The notes: a model not told the origin generated them from the letters alone. A stretch of DNA of 42,878 nucleotides from Verrucomicrobiaceae bacterium (GCA_027487315.1 JAIYDW010000175.1:1-42878); one strand, 5' to 3'; shown: positions 16,687-25,375, counted from the first letter of the stretch. Translations and numbers: made by a program.

Positions 16687-16700
16687 TGTTCTTTTGAACA
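16687..16700. promoter_or_regulatory. LexA-type SOS box (TGTTC-N4-GAACA)
   Basis: A perfect inverted repeat, TGTTC-TTTT-GAACA. This is the LexA-binding pattern I recall being described for Verrucomicrobia and differs from the E. coli and Bacillus boxes. An exact match is expected far less than once by chance in 43 kb. I looked through the other TGTTC occurrences I could find in the window and saw no other exact match. The nearest gene that could be controlled is the minus-strand small membrane protein starting at 16578; on the other side lies the 3' end of ispH. Confidence 0.7.
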
Positions 16701-16752
16701 CTTTAATTGACCGAGGGGTTACGCCCGAGGGTAGGGGTGGCGTTGAACGCGA

Positions 16753-18006
16753 TTACGCTGAAGTGGCAGCGGCGAAGACCTCTTCCCGGGAGGTGCCGCG
16801 GAGGTTGAAGACTCGGTAGATGGTGTCTTCGATGAGGTTGTTGGGGCAGGAGGCGCCGGCGGTGATGCCGATGGTGACTTGCTCTTTGCTGGCGAGTTTG
16901 TCGGTGTAGCTCTGCTTCTCCTTTTTTTGATGGATGTCGAAATGGACGATGGTCTCGAGAGCGGTGAGGCAGTCGGAGGTGCGGATGAAGAAGGTGGGGA
17001 GTTGTTGCTCGCCGATTTCGACGAGGTGGGTGGTGTTGGAGCTGTTGTAGCCGCCGACGACGAGGAGGATGTCGAGGGGTTGCTGGAGGAGTTTGAAGAG
17101 GGAGTCCTGGCGTTCCTGGGTGGCGCCGCAGATGGTGTCGAAGACTTGGAAGTTGGAGGGGCCGACAGTGGGGCCGTCGCGGTCGAGGATGGCCTGCTGG
17201 AGGCGGCGCTGGATTTCCTCGGTCTCCGATTTGAGCATGGTGGTTTGGTTGGCGACGCCGATGCGACCGAGATGGAGGTCGGGGTCAAAACCTTCAGAAA
17301 AGCCGCCTTCGAAGCGGGTGAGGAATGCGGTGCGGTCACCGCCATGGCGGATGTAGTCGCAGACGGCTTCGACGTCGGAGAGGGTGAGGATGACGAGGTA
17401 GTGACCGTTTTCCTGGTCGCCGAGGGCGCGGGACGAGGTGGCGCGGGTTTCCTCGTGGGAGGCTTTGCCATGGATGATGGAAGTGAAACCGTCGCGGGCA
17501 TAGGAGCGGACGCGTTTCCAGACGCTCATGACATCACCGCAAGTGGTGTCGACGACGGAGCAGCCGCGCTGCTGGATCAGTTTCATGAGGCCGGTTTCGG
17601 CGCCGAAGGCGGGGACGATGACGACGTCTTCAGGGATTAAGGTGGCGACTTGAGTGAGGTGCTGTTCGATGGGGATGCGGATGATGCCTTTTTCATCTAG
17701 CTGGCGATTGACTTCGGGGTTGTGGATGATTTCGCCGAGCAGGAAGATGCGATTGTCGGCGAAGACGCGGCGGGCGGCGTAGGCGAGGTCGATGGCGCGT
17801 TCAACGCCATAGCAGAAGCCGAAGTCGCGGGCGAGGCGGACGACGGTTTGGCCGACCTGAATGACGCCGCCTTTGGTACGAATGGCGTCGACGAGAGGGC
17901 TGCGGTAGTGGGTATTGACCTCGGCCTGGACGCGTTCCATCACCTCCGGGGTGCGGACATTGACGCGGCGTTTGACGGGTGAAGAGGGAGGAGGCGTGGA
18001 ACTCAT
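16753..18006 (-). CDS. ispH: 4-hydroxy-3-methylbut-2-enyl diphosphate reductase
   Basis: A 417-residue iron-sulfur enzyme for the last step of the MEP isoprenoid pathway, making IPP and DMAPP. The three cluster cysteines are visible in FCYGVERA (near residue 65), DTTCGDV (near 156) and TAGASCPNNLIE (near 390). It is about 100 residues longer than the E. coli enzyme; the N-terminal extension and inserted loops match the long form known from cyanobacteria and plants. ATG at 18006 was preferred to TTG at 18018. It begins 12 nt after the stop of the L,D-transpeptidase gene, so the two are likely co-transcribed. Confidence 0.93.
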   Translation of the reverse strand: MSSTPPPSSPVKRRVNVRTPEVMERVQAEVNTHYRSPLVDAIRTKGGVIQVGQTVVRLARDFGFCYGVERAIDLAYAARRVFADNRIFLLGEIIHNPEVNRQLDEKGIIRIPIEQHLTQVATLIPEDVVIVPAFGAETGLMKLIQQRGCSVVDTTCGDVMSVWKRVRSYARDGFTSIIHGKASHEETRATSSRALGDQENGHYLVILTLSDVEAVCDYIRHGGDRTAFLTRFEGGFSEGFDPDLHLGRIGVANQTTMLKSETEEIQRRLQQAILDRDGPTVGPSNFQVFDTICGATQERQDSLFKLLQQPLDILLVVGGYNSSNTTHLVEIGEQQLPTFFIRTSDCLTALETIVHFDIHQKKEKQSYTDKLASKEQVTIGITAGASCPNNLIEDTIYRVFNLRGTSREEVFAAATSA

Positions 18007-18018
18007 CAGCAGGGCCAA

Positions 18019-18645
18019 TCAATACGTGTAGAAGCGGCCTTGGGCGGCATCGGCAAAGACTTGAGGGCTGAGCATGTAGGACATGGGAGGGTCGGGCAGG
18101 GTGGTGTCGTCGAGGACAGGGAGGGTCTTGCCGACCGTGGCATCTTCGGGGTGGCTGGCGGCGACGTGGACGGGAGTGCCAACGGAGACCATGTCGAAGA
18201 TTTTCTTGGCGGACTTGATGGGGAGGCGGACGCAGCCGTGGGTGCAGGGGTAGGGTTTGACGAAGCCCCAGTGCATGCCGTAGGCGGGGGAGTAGAAGGA
18301 CATCCAGTAGGTCATGGGGTAACCGGCGCCGGGTTGGCTTTGGCGGCGGCGGTTGGCCATTTTGCTTTGGATGCGGTGCATGCCAGCGGGGGTGGCGTCA
18401 CCGGGTTTGCCGACCGAGCAGGGGGTGGCGAGCAAGACGCGGTTGCCTTCCATGACGTAGAGGCGCTGGGCGACAGTGCTGATTTTGACTTTGACGGCTG
18501 AAGGGTTCGAAGGCTGCTGGGCGGGAGGGTCGAACTGGGTGGAGTAGTTGCCGCGCGCGGGTTTGGTGGTGGTGCAGCTAGCAAGGCCGAGGACGGCTGC
18601 GAGGAGAGCGAAGCGAGTGAGAGAGCGGGCGATGATTTTTTTCAT
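18019..18645 (-). CDS. L,D-transpeptidase (YkuD domain) lipoprotein
   Basis: A 208-residue exported enzyme predicted to form 3-3 peptidoglycan crosslinks or attach proteins to the wall. Residues 1-24 are a lipoprotein signal with lipobox LASC (Cys24). The YkuD domain runs from about residue 51 (VKVKISTVAQRLYVMEG) to the end. The catalytic motif is CTHGCVRLP, with His136 and Cys138, and an upstream MHWG supplies the second His. A thiol enzyme of this class is insensitive to most penicillins. It is directly upstream of ispH (12 nt). It also serves as a contrast for the gene at 12079, which has lost the same motif. Confidence 0.92.
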   Translation of the reverse strand: MKKIIARSLTRFALLAAVLGLASCTTTKPARGNYSTQFDPPAQQPSNPSAVKVKISTVAQRLYVMEGNRVLLATPCSVGKPGDATPAGMHRIQSKMANRRRQSQPGAGYPMTYWMSFYSPAYGMHWGFVKPYPCTHGCVRLPIKSAKKIFDMVSVGTPVHVAASHPEDATVGKTLPVLDDTTLPDPPMSYMLSPQVFADAAQGRFYTY

Positions 18646-18704
18646 AGGCGGAAGTGACCTGGGTGGGGAGATGTAACACAGGATGGGCGGGCTGCCAGAG
18701 GTTT

Positions 18705-20345
18705 TCAGGGGGTTGACTTTTGGGGAGCAAGTTGAGGTTCGGAGAGGGGGAGGTCGACGATGATGGGGAGGTGATCGGAGAGCGGTGTGGCCAGGCCTTT
18801 GTCGAGCATCTCGAGGGTTTCACCGAAGTGGGGTGCGAAGCGATAGGAGTTTTGCCATTCGGAGGGCTGTTTGACGAAGATCCAGTCGAGGCGGGTTCTG
18901 CCGAAGGGGCCGATGGGGCGGGGGACGCGGAAGGTGGGGGCGAGGCCTTTCCAGTAGCGCTGGTTGGAGTTGGCGAAGTGGGAGGATTTGCCATTGATCG
19001 AGCGGGTGCGGTCGCCGCGGGTATCGAAGTGACCGCCGTCGTCGAAGCGAAAGTCTTCGATGGTTTTGAAGAGGCGGCGAGTTTGATTGGGGAAGATGAG
19101 AGGGATGTGAGCGGCCAAGGGGTTGTGGAGGTTTTTGACGTTGTTCAGAATGGATCTGCCGAGGGAAATGCCATCGGGGACGACGGACCAGACGTTCGCG
19201 GCGGCATCGACCCAGGTTTGGGGGTCGGTGCTGGCGCGGCGGACGACGCGGGAGAGGCTGGTGGCGCTGACGTCGGTTTGAGCGGAATTGTGGTCGCCAG
19301 CCATGATGACGGCGTGGGGGATGGGGCGGATATGGTTGAGGACTTCCTTGAGTTGAGCTTCACGGCCGAGGGTGGTGGTTTTGATTTCGAGGTGGTTGTG
19401 GATGATGGAGAGTCGGGAGGCGGGGAGACCCGGCATGAAGAGGTCGACGCGGAAGAAGATGCGACCGCCGTATTTGAGTTCGCGTTGGAACTGGCTGTGA
19501 ACGAGGACGTGAGCGGCGAAGCGGCGGACTTTTTCGATGGAGGTGATGGGTTTCAGCTCGTCATGATACCAGTCGTAAGGCTGTGTTTGGAGGGGGAATG
19601 CGGTGGCGCTGAGGATGGGTTGACGTGAGAGCACGGCGATGCCGAAGAGGCCCTGGTAGCGTTTTGGGTCGGGAGGCGTGCCGCCTTCGAGGCCGAGGTA
19701 AGCGGGATCAATCTCGAGTTGTTGGGGGGCGAAGGAGTAGTTCATGTCCAGGGCCTTTGCGATTTCCCTGGTGGCATGGAGGTAGTTGGAGCGGGGGTGA
19801 CCGATATCCATTTCCTGGAGGAGGAGGACATCTGCCGAGATGAGGCGCTGGCGTTGGCGAAGGGCTTCCTGGAGGGCAGCGGGATTGGAAAGGATTTCGG
19901 GTTTGAGTAGCTGTTTGAAGGCCTCCTCTGATTTCAGGATGGCGACGAGTTGGGGGATGCGGAGGGATTTTTCGATGTTCCAGGAGGCGACACGGAGAAA
20001 CTGGCCGAGGTGGGGGTTTTGGCTGAAAGAAGATTGGGGGTGTTTTTTGGAGGTGACGTTGGCGATGAGGGGGGAGGTCAGGAGGCGATTTAATTGGGGG
20101 GCCAAGTGAGCGCTGGGAACGGGGTTAAGGGAGAGGGCTTTGAGTTGGGAGACGGAGGGGGATGGGGGGAGGGGGCGCTGAGGTAGCGCGGTCGGAGACG
20201 AAGCGATGGTGACGCGCTCGGTATCTAGGGTGAGAGGGGCGTTCTTTTTTGAAGCACTGTTGCAGCCGAGTAGCAATCCTGAGGAGAGAACACAGAAGAG
20301 TCGGTTCAGCCAGACTGGCCTGGTGAATGTTTGATTTGCAGACAA
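18705..20345 (-). CDS. Endonuclease/exonuclease/phosphatase-fold lipoprotein
   Basis: A 546-residue predicted outer-membrane or periplasmic lipoprotein with lipobox LLGC (Cys28). From residue 115 it carries the EEP (DNase I-like) fold: VASWNIEKS, LLLQEMD, NHLEIK, AGDHNS, LDWIFV and the closing LSDHLPIIVDL. All metal and catalytic positions seem present, although AGDHNS replaces the common GDFN. Such exported EEP proteins act on nucleic acids, phospholipids or phosphoesters; the substrate is not readable here. The only available start is TTG at 20345, because an in-frame stop lies about 45 nt upstream and no ATG precedes the lipobox. The region upstream (20346-20465) shows nothing else. Confidence 0.82.
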   Translation of the reverse strand: MSANQTFTRPVWLNRLFCVLSSGLLLGCNSASKKNAPLTLDTERVTIASSPTALPQRPLPPSPSVSQLKALSLNPVPSAHLAPQLNRLLTSPLIANVTSKKHPQSSFSQNPHLGQFLRVASWNIEKSLRIPQLVAILKSEEAFKQLLKPEILSNPAALQEALRQRQRLISADVLLLQEMDIGHPRSNYLHATREIAKALDMNYSFAPQQLEIDPAYLGLEGGTPPDPKRYQGLFGIAVLSRQPILSATAFPLQTQPYDWYHDELKPITSIEKVRRFAAHVLVHSQFQRELKYGGRIFFRVDLFMPGLPASRLSIIHNHLEIKTTTLGREAQLKEVLNHIRPIPHAVIMAGDHNSAQTDVSATSLSRVVRRASTDPQTWVDAAANVWSVVPDGISLGRSILNNVKNLHNPLAAHIPLIFPNQTRRLFKTIEDFRFDDGGHFDTRGDRTRSINGKSSHFANSNQRYWKGLAPTFRVPRPIGPFGRTRLDWIFVKQPSEWQNSYRFAPHFGETLEMLDKGLATPLSDHLPIIVDLPLSEPQLAPQKSTP

Positions 20346-20465
20346 GGCAGAAGCTTCCGAATAGCATGTCGAGAAAGCATCTCAACTGAAGAATGGAGAG
20401 CGTGGGCATCGAAATGAGAGCAGTTTAATAAAAACTGTCTCCGTCTGCTTTGATCCGGGAATGTA

Positions 20466-22622
20466 TTACTTGGAGAGAGGCGAGGGCGAATGGGTGACCA
20501 GTGCGAAGTCGCCATCGGTGGTGATGATCTCCCAATGATCGGGTGCGAAAAAGCGATCGAAGGTGTCGCGGCGCATGATGCCGTAGGCATTCACATTGGC
20601 GAAGTGGGAGAGGCATTCTTTGGCGTTCTTGTAGACTCGGAGATTGTCCTGAGTGGAGAGAGGGAGAACGATGTCGCCTTCAGGACGGGTGGTGCTGACA
20701 AGTTGCTGGAGGTAAAATTCGAGGCCGTGGGCGCGGGTGCCGCAGACGAAGACTTCGGCGGGTTTTTCGTGCAAGAGGGTGGAGAGGGTGGCGGATAGAT
20801 TTCGCAGGGTGGCCTGGCGACCGAGGGAGTCATTGCCAGCGCCACTGAGGGCGATGATCGCGATCCAAGTAGCAATGGCTGGTAAAGCGAAAGAGAGCGT
20901 TCGGCGTGAGTCAGGCCAGAACGCACTCAGAGCGATGGCGAGGCCAGGCAAGAGCGGCAGGATGTAGGTGGGAAGCTTTGAGCCGGCGAGCGAAAGAATG
21001 ATGAGGGGGATGAGGACCCAGCCAATGAGGAGGCCTTGACGTGGGGAGATGTGGCGAGATTTGAGTTGGAGCCAGGTTGTTTTAATGAGCTTGGGGAGGC
21101 TTATGGTCCAAGGGAGAAGTGCGACTAGGAGAACCGGGAGGAAAAACCACCAGGGGCGGCTGCGGCCGTGAGAAGTGGAGGCAAAACGCTCGACAAGTTC
21201 ATAGCGAAGGAAGTAGTCGAACAATTCGGGCTTTTGGGCCGCCATGATTAGAAACCAGGACAAGCTGATCAGGAGGGTGACGAGCAGTCCGGTGACCCAA
21301 GGCCAGTTCTTGCGGCGAGCGCCAGAAAGCGACCGTCCTGCGGCCGCGGCGAGGGGGACGACGATGGCCATGGGGCCTTTGGTGAGAAAGCCGAGACCCA
21401 TACAAACGAAGAACCAACCTCGGCGCTCGAACGAGAGGGCAGTGATGGATGCGATAATCCAAAATGCCATCGTCGTGTCCGGGATGAGCAATCGAGCGCT
21501 GATGAAAAGGCCGAGCATGGAAATGAGCATGGTGCAGGCAACATGGGCTCTGGTGGCGTCCCATTTTCGTCGAGTTAGGAAAAAGGTGAGGATCACGGTT
21601 CCCCAGGCGGCCAGGGCGGAAGGTAAGCGAGCGGCCCATTCCGTGAATCCAAAGAGTTTGAATGACAGGGCGGTTGCCCAGTAGATGAGAGGGGGCTTTT
21701 GAAAGTGTTCAAAGCCGTTGAGGTGGGGCACCAGCCAGTCGCCTGAGACGGCCATTTCGCGGGCGATTTCGGCGTAGCGACCTTCGTCGGGCTCATTGAG
21801 ACCGCGGTGACCGAGCAGGAAAAAGATCATGATCGGAAGAATCCAGAACCAGGGTTGGCTTGAGATGCTATGATTTGAAGCGGGGGCTTGGGGCCGACTG
21901 AAAGTGCGGAAGCGGCGTTGGCCGAACCACCAAATTCCGAGCATATCGACAGCGGGCCGCCAGAGCATGGCGATCAAGCCGTAACTGGAAGTGCCAGCGG
22001 TGCGGGGACGATGGACGACCGGGACTTCAACGACGGAAAATCCCGCACTGACAGCCAAAGCGGGCATGAATGAATAGAGAGTGCGGAGTGGCAAAAAAGC
22101 GCTGATGACTTCGCGGCGCATGACTTTGAGAGCGCAGCCTGAGTCGCTGACACCGTCTTTGAGGAAGAACTGTCGCACGTTGTTTGCGATTCGAGACATG
22201 CGCTTTCGTAGCCAACTGTCCTGCCGTTTTGCGCGGACTCCAGTGACCATGTCGGCACCCGTTTTTTCGAGGTGATCGATCATGGCGGGAAGGGCGGAGG
22301 GATCATTTTGGCCATCGCCATCTAGAACGGCGACGAGAGGGGCGGTGCAAGCTTGGAAACCCGCCCAAAGTGCGGCGGCTTGACCTTGATTGGTTGGAAT
22401 ATGGATGGGTTGAAGCTCGGGCCAAGAGGGTTTCAGATCGTTTAACAGAGAAGCCGTTGAGTCTTTGCTGCCATCGTTGATTGCCAGGACTTCATAGGGG
22501 CGTCCCATGCCATCGAGGAGAGCGCGAAGTTCGGACAGGACAATTACCAGATTCGCTTCCTCGTTGTAGAAAGGAATGACGATGGAGAGGTAGGGGACTG
22601 ATGAGGGTGGAGGTACAAGCAT
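20466..22622 (-). CDS. Fusion of GT2 polyprenyl-phosphate glycosyltransferase and ArnT/PMT-like membrane glycosyltransferase
   Basis: A 718-residue two-module enzyme. Residues 1-235 are a GT2 glycosyltransferase of the dolichol/undecaprenyl-phosphate sugar synthase type (LSIVIPFYNEEANL, NDGSKDSTASLL, VAVLDGDGQNDPSAL, and the later SSYGLIAMLW tail). Residues 255-718 are a polytopic GT83-like module that begins with GLNEPDEGRYAEIAREM, the catalytic Asp-Glu loop of ArnT/PMT enzymes, and has about ten helices. One chain could both make a lipid-linked sugar and transfer it to an envelope acceptor such as lipid A or protein (inference). Normally these are separate genes. GC content is somewhat below the core genes. 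The region after it (22623-22786) contains only a hairpin. Confidence 0.87.
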   Translation of the reverse strand: MLVPPPSSVPYLSIVIPFYNEEANLVIVLSELRALLDGMGRPYEVLAINDGSKDSTASLLNDLKPSWPELQPIHIPTNQGQAAALWAGFQACTAPLVAVLDGDGQNDPSALPAMIDHLEKTGADMVTGVRAKRQDSWLRKRMSRIANNVRQFFLKDGVSDSGCALKVMRREVISAFLPLRTLYSFMPALAVSAGFSVVEVPVVHRPRTAGTSSYGLIAMLWRPAVDMLGIWWFGQRRFRTFSRPQAPASNHSISSQPWFWILPIMIFFLLGHRGLNEPDEGRYAEIAREMAVSGDWLVPHLNGFEHFQKPPLIYWATALSFKLFGFTEWAARLPSALAAWGTVILTFFLTRRKWDATRAHVACTMLISMLGLFISARLLIPDTTMAFWIIASITALSFERRGWFFVCMGLGFLTKGPMAIVVPLAAAAGRSLSGARRKNWPWVTGLLVTLLISLSWFLIMAAQKPELFDYFLRYELVERFASTSHGRSRPWWFFLPVLLVALLPWTISLPKLIKTTWLQLKSRHISPRQGLLIGWVLIPLIILSLAGSKLPTYILPLLPGLAIALSAFWPDSRRTLSFALPAIATWIAIIALSGAGNDSLGRQATLRNLSATLSTLLHEKPAEVFVCGTRAHGLEFYLQQLVSTTRPEGDIVLPLSTQDNLRVYKNAKECLSHFANVNAYGIMRRDTFDRFFAPDHWEIITTDGDFALVTHSPSPLSK

Positions 22623-22705
22623 TAGAATTTGACCCTTTTCGTTTGGCGAAGGTGATCAAGATTTGGATCTTGAAGTTTTGTGGTGGATCGGGTCTCTAAT
22701 GATTT

Positions 22706-22738
22706 AGCCTGCATTCGGCAGATTGCTGAATGCAGGCT
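22706..22738 (-). terminator. Hairpin downstream of fccB, probable terminator
   Basis: A perfect 11-base stem (AGCCTGCATTC with GAATGCAGGCT) around an 11-base loop, located 49 nt past the fccB stop in the minus-strand direction. No strong T-run follows, so it may be a weak terminator or an RNA 3'-end stabiliser rather than a full intrinsic terminator. Confidence 0.55.
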
Positions 22739-22786
22739 GTGTAGGTTTGGGTGAGAGGCGTTTTCTCAAGTTAGATATTGTGCCAA

Positions 22787-24049
22787 TCAACTGAACGAGT
22801 CGGCGAAGATGTTATCCGCCCAGTGGAACATTTGCTCCATGCCGTCTGAGGTCGGTCTCGGGGCCTCGGCGAAGGAAGGTTCGACGCGTTTCATTGCCTT
22901 CGTGACGGGATCATACTGGAACGAGGCGGTGAGCCAGGATGCGGTTTTGGAGGTGATGGGGCTGAAGCAAGCGGAGCTTGTAACGGGAGACGGGTCGGGA
23001 GCCTCGCCGCTAAAGGAGCGGATGATGGCATCGGCACAGACTTTGGCTTGGGAGTTGGCCATGTGTCCGGATTTGGGTTGGCCAGTGCCCTGGGAGTCGC
23101 CGAGGATGTGGATGTCGGGATACAAAGTTGATGCGTAGCTCAGAGGATCGACCAGTGCCCATTTGCCGGTCGGATCGTTCACGAGGCCGGCATTGGCGAC
23201 AATCTGGCCGGCGCGTTGATTGGGGATGACATTGAGCACCGCACCTTTGAACGTGCCTTGGGAGGTGACGATGGTTTTGGTGGCGGAATCGACCTCGGTG
23301 ACTGCGACGTTGGGGATGTAGGTGAGGACATCTTTGTAGGTTTTGGTGAAGGCGTTGCCGAAGTTGATGGGCTCGGCCTGGATGGAGGCGTTCGCGTCGA
23401 GCACGATGATTTTGGCACCGCTTTTTTTGCGCTTCAGGTAATCGGCCACGGAGCAAGCGCGCTCATAGGGTCCTGGTGGGCAGCGATAGGGAGACTTCGG
23501 GATGGTCATCACGAAGGTCTGCTTTTTGGCCATGGCAGCGAGCTGGTTTTTCAAAAGGAGTGTTTGGGTGCCTGCCTTCCAGGCGTGGGGGGTGAGGTCG
23601 GAATTGTAGTTGCCAGCTGGATTGATGAAGTCGATGCCGGGCGACAGCACCAGCTTATCGAAGGCATAGGCGAAGAAATCGTTGCCGATTTTGACGGTGA
23701 CTTCTTTGGAAGCGGGGTCAACGGAGAGGGCTTCACCCTGAACGATGTTGACGCCACGTTTGGTCTTGAGATTGCCATAGCCCAGTTGGATGCGGCTCAT
23801 TGGGATGGCACCGGTGACCACCAGATTGGACAAGATGCAAGCGTAGTGGCTGGCATCACGGTCAATCAGAGTGACATCGATGTTGCCGCCCCAAAGTTTG
23901 AGGTATTTGGCGACGGTGGCACCGCCGAAGCCACCGCCGATGACAAGCACATGAGGTGGGGTGGTGTTGGCACGGAGGGAACGGGGCAGTGCGAGCGAGA
24001 GGGAAGTGAATCCCGCCAGGGTGAGGAAGTCTCTGCGATTCGTATTCAT
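22787..24049 (-). CDS. fccB: Sulfide dehydrogenase flavoprotein subunit (flavocytochrome c)
   Basis: A 420-residue periplasmic FAD protein that oxidises sulfide and passes electrons to its cytochrome partner. Residues 1-27 are a twin-arginine-type signal (NRRDFLTLAGF). Seen: the FAD-binding VLVIGGGFGGATVAKYL near residue 34, YACILSN with the Cys that carries covalent FAD in this family, the redox-active cysteine segment CPPGPYERACS near residue 193 and its partner SACFSPI near residue 367. The C-terminal flavocytochrome domain extends to the end. fccA lies 44 nt upstream in the same direction. All key residues of a working FccB are present; related sulfide:quinone reductases lack the Tat signal and cytochrome partner. 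Confidence 0.9.
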   Translation of the reverse strand: MNTNRRDFLTLAGFTSLSLALPRSLRANTTPPHVLVIGGGFGGATVAKYLKLWGGNIDVTLIDRDASHYACILSNLVVTGAIPMSRIQLGYGNLKTKRGVNIVQGEALSVDPASKEVTVKIGNDFFAYAFDKLVLSPGIDFINPAGNYNSDLTPHAWKAGTQTLLLKNQLAAMAKKQTFVMTIPKSPYRCPPGPYERACSVADYLKRKKSGAKIIVLDANASIQAEPINFGNAFTKTYKDVLTYIPNVAVTEVDSATKTIVTSQGTFKGAVLNVIPNQRAGQIVANAGLVNDPTGKWALVDPLSYASTLYPDIHILGDSQGTGQPKSGHMANSQAKVCADAIIRSFSGEAPDPSPVTSSACFSPITSKTASWLTASFQYDPVTKAMKRVEPSFAEAPRPTSDGMEQMFHWADNIFADSFS

Positions 24050-24093
24050 AAGGTTAGGATCAGGGTTAAGATTTGGATGAGGGGTGCGGAGGT

Positions 24094-24456
24094 TTAGTCA
24101 TCATCTGATTCGCTGGTCTTTGGCAGCGTGGAGAGGTAGTTAGCGATCAGCCGGAGTTGGGCTGGAGTGTAGGCACGGATCTGGAGGTCCATGATGCCCT
24201 CCGGTTTGCGAAGACTCATTTCGAGAAGCTCTTTGTACATCTCGTTAGCGTTTTCGCCCCCGATGCCTTCGAATCCAGAAACGGGCTGGCCGTTTGTGCC
24301 ATGGCATTGGAAGCATTGGGAGGAGAGGAGTTGACCGGCAGGGGGTGCTGCTGGCAAGGGGTTGCAGGCGCAGACGGCGCTGAGAGCGAGGATCGTGCGG
24401 GGGGTGGCGGCTCTTTTGAGAGTCGAAGGGACGTGTGGTTTGCTTGATGGTTGCAT
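24094..24456 (-). CDS. fccA: Sulfide dehydrogenase cytochrome c subunit, single heme
   Basis: A 120-residue cytochrome c with one CxxCH heme site (QCFQCHG near residue 48) and a likely axial Met in GIMDLQ or EMYK region. ATG at 24456 was chosen: it yields a signal peptide (RTILALSAVCACNPLPAAPPA) directly before the heme domain, whereas the longer frame adds a disordered Pro/Ser/Thr stretch. It accepts electrons from FccB, whose gene follows after 44 nt. The single heme recalls the green-sulfur-bacterial type; purple bacteria often have a di-heme subunit. Its acidic C-terminus (SESDDD) is unusual but plausible. Confidence 0.85.
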   Translation of the reverse strand: MQPSSKPHVPSTLKRAATPRTILALSAVCACNPLPAAPPAGQLLSSQCFQCHGTNGQPVSGFEGIGGENANEMYKELLEMSLRKPEGIMDLQIRAYTPAQLRLIANYLSTLPKTSESDDD

Positions 24457-24853
24457 GATGTTTTTGGTTTGGATGGTTAGCTTTGTTTGTTTGGCACTGT
24501 TGTGGGGGCGGGGATTTGATGGGTTAGGGGCCGGAGTAGATCGTGTTGATGGTGAGGTTTTTAGGTGCACGAGCAGTGGTTGGCCGGCATTGGGCTGGAG
24601 ATGCTGAGACAACGGTGAGGTAGGCGATGCCGTGATTGAGGATGGGGGAATGGAGTCCCGAATGGATTTTGATAGAGAAGCGTTTCATATAGGGTTGGAG
24701 GGGAAGGGGCGTGAAGGAGGAGACGGTGCCTGAAATCGGCAGAGGTAAGAACCCAGGTGCAGTCGGATCGAGCCATGCGGGGCCTGGACTTAGGCTGGGG
24801 GCGCGTCGAAAACTGCGGCACTCATCGAGTGGCAGGAGAGACGCGCTGAGGCT
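24457..24853. other. 397-base gap without a recognisable gene
   Basis: Nothing coding is convincing here: the short open frames are Pro/Ser/His-rich shadows. Two CCATTC-type direct repeats 13 nt apart lie around 24648-24666 (minus-strand reading). It separates fccA from the exported unknown protein upstream. A promoter for fccAB should lie here unless the genes share the transcript that begins at about 25365; I could not identify one. Confidence 0.4.
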
Positions 24854-25348
24854 TCAGAGTAGCAACTGAACGGTGGCCGTCATGGGCCACTGGCTGGGGA
24901 GAGGAACCTGTCGCGAATCCGCGAAGGATTGGCAGGGATTGAATGAGTCGGGGTTTCGGCTTGGAGCTAGCAGGGCCAGGACCATGGAGGCACCGTGGTT
25001 GAGCGAAGGGGTGGGAGCGGGCTTGGCGGTGAGATCAAGATCGGAATCCGAGCCGATCCGAGGCGAGAACTGATGCGAGTTGAATTCGTGATTGCTGCTG
25101 GAAGTGGTTCTGCAAAAGCGAGTGACCCACTGGCCTGAAGTGTTTTGGTGATCGGCGGGAGTCGGTGTGAAGTTGCCGTTCTGATGGCTGAGAGAAAGGT
25201 GAATGCCTGACTCCGTGAAGTTGACGCTTACGGAGTGGCTTCCATCGAAGCGAGCCATCAAGGTGACCAGTGCCGGGAGTATCGATGTCCCCGTCAGAGC
25301 ATAGGCTCCGAGCAGAAGGGCGGCGATAACCTGGTGGAGGCGGTTCAT
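24854..25348 (-). CDS. Small exported protein of unknown function
   Basis: A 164-residue protein with a clear signal peptide (MNRLHQVIAALLLGAYALTG). The mature part includes a beta-rich segment, SVSVNFTESGIHLSLSHQNGN, then a Ser/Asn/Gln-rich stretch and a Pro-rich tail, with no recognised domain and few cysteines. It lies upstream of fccA on the same strand, 397 nt away, and has the best-formed promoter of the region, so it may lead a sulfide-oxidation transcript or be separately controlled. Composition is less GC-rich than core genes. Confidence 0.6.
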   Translation of the reverse strand: MNRLHQVIAALLLGAYALTGTSILPALVTLMARFDGSHSVSVNFTESGIHLSLSHQNGNFTPTPADHQNTSGQWVTRFCRTTSSSNHEFNSHQFSPRIGSDSDLDLTAKPAPTPSLNHGASMVLALLAPSRNPDSFNPCQSFADSRQVPLPSQWPMTATVQLLL

Positions 25349-25351
25349 GAA

Positions 25352-25375
25352 ATTCGGAATTACCTAATTCAGAAT
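25352..25375 (-). promoter_or_regulatory. 24-base near-perfect palindromic operator
   Basis: Arms ATTC-G-GAATTA and TAATTC-A-GAAT meet at a CC centre; only one pair besides the centre is mismatched. It can equally be read as two ATTC-N-GAAT sites 15 bases apart. It overlaps the -10 element and ends three bases before the start codon of the exported protein gene, a classical repressor position. ATTC/GAAT half-sites recall those of sulfide-responsive ArsR repressors (SqrR/BigR), but the spacing here differs from what I remember. Confidence 0.6.

Noticed and set aside
24561-24821. Minus-strand open frame of 86 codons upstream of fccA
   Set aside because: Pro/Ser/His-rich with no family or start signal; more likely non-coding.
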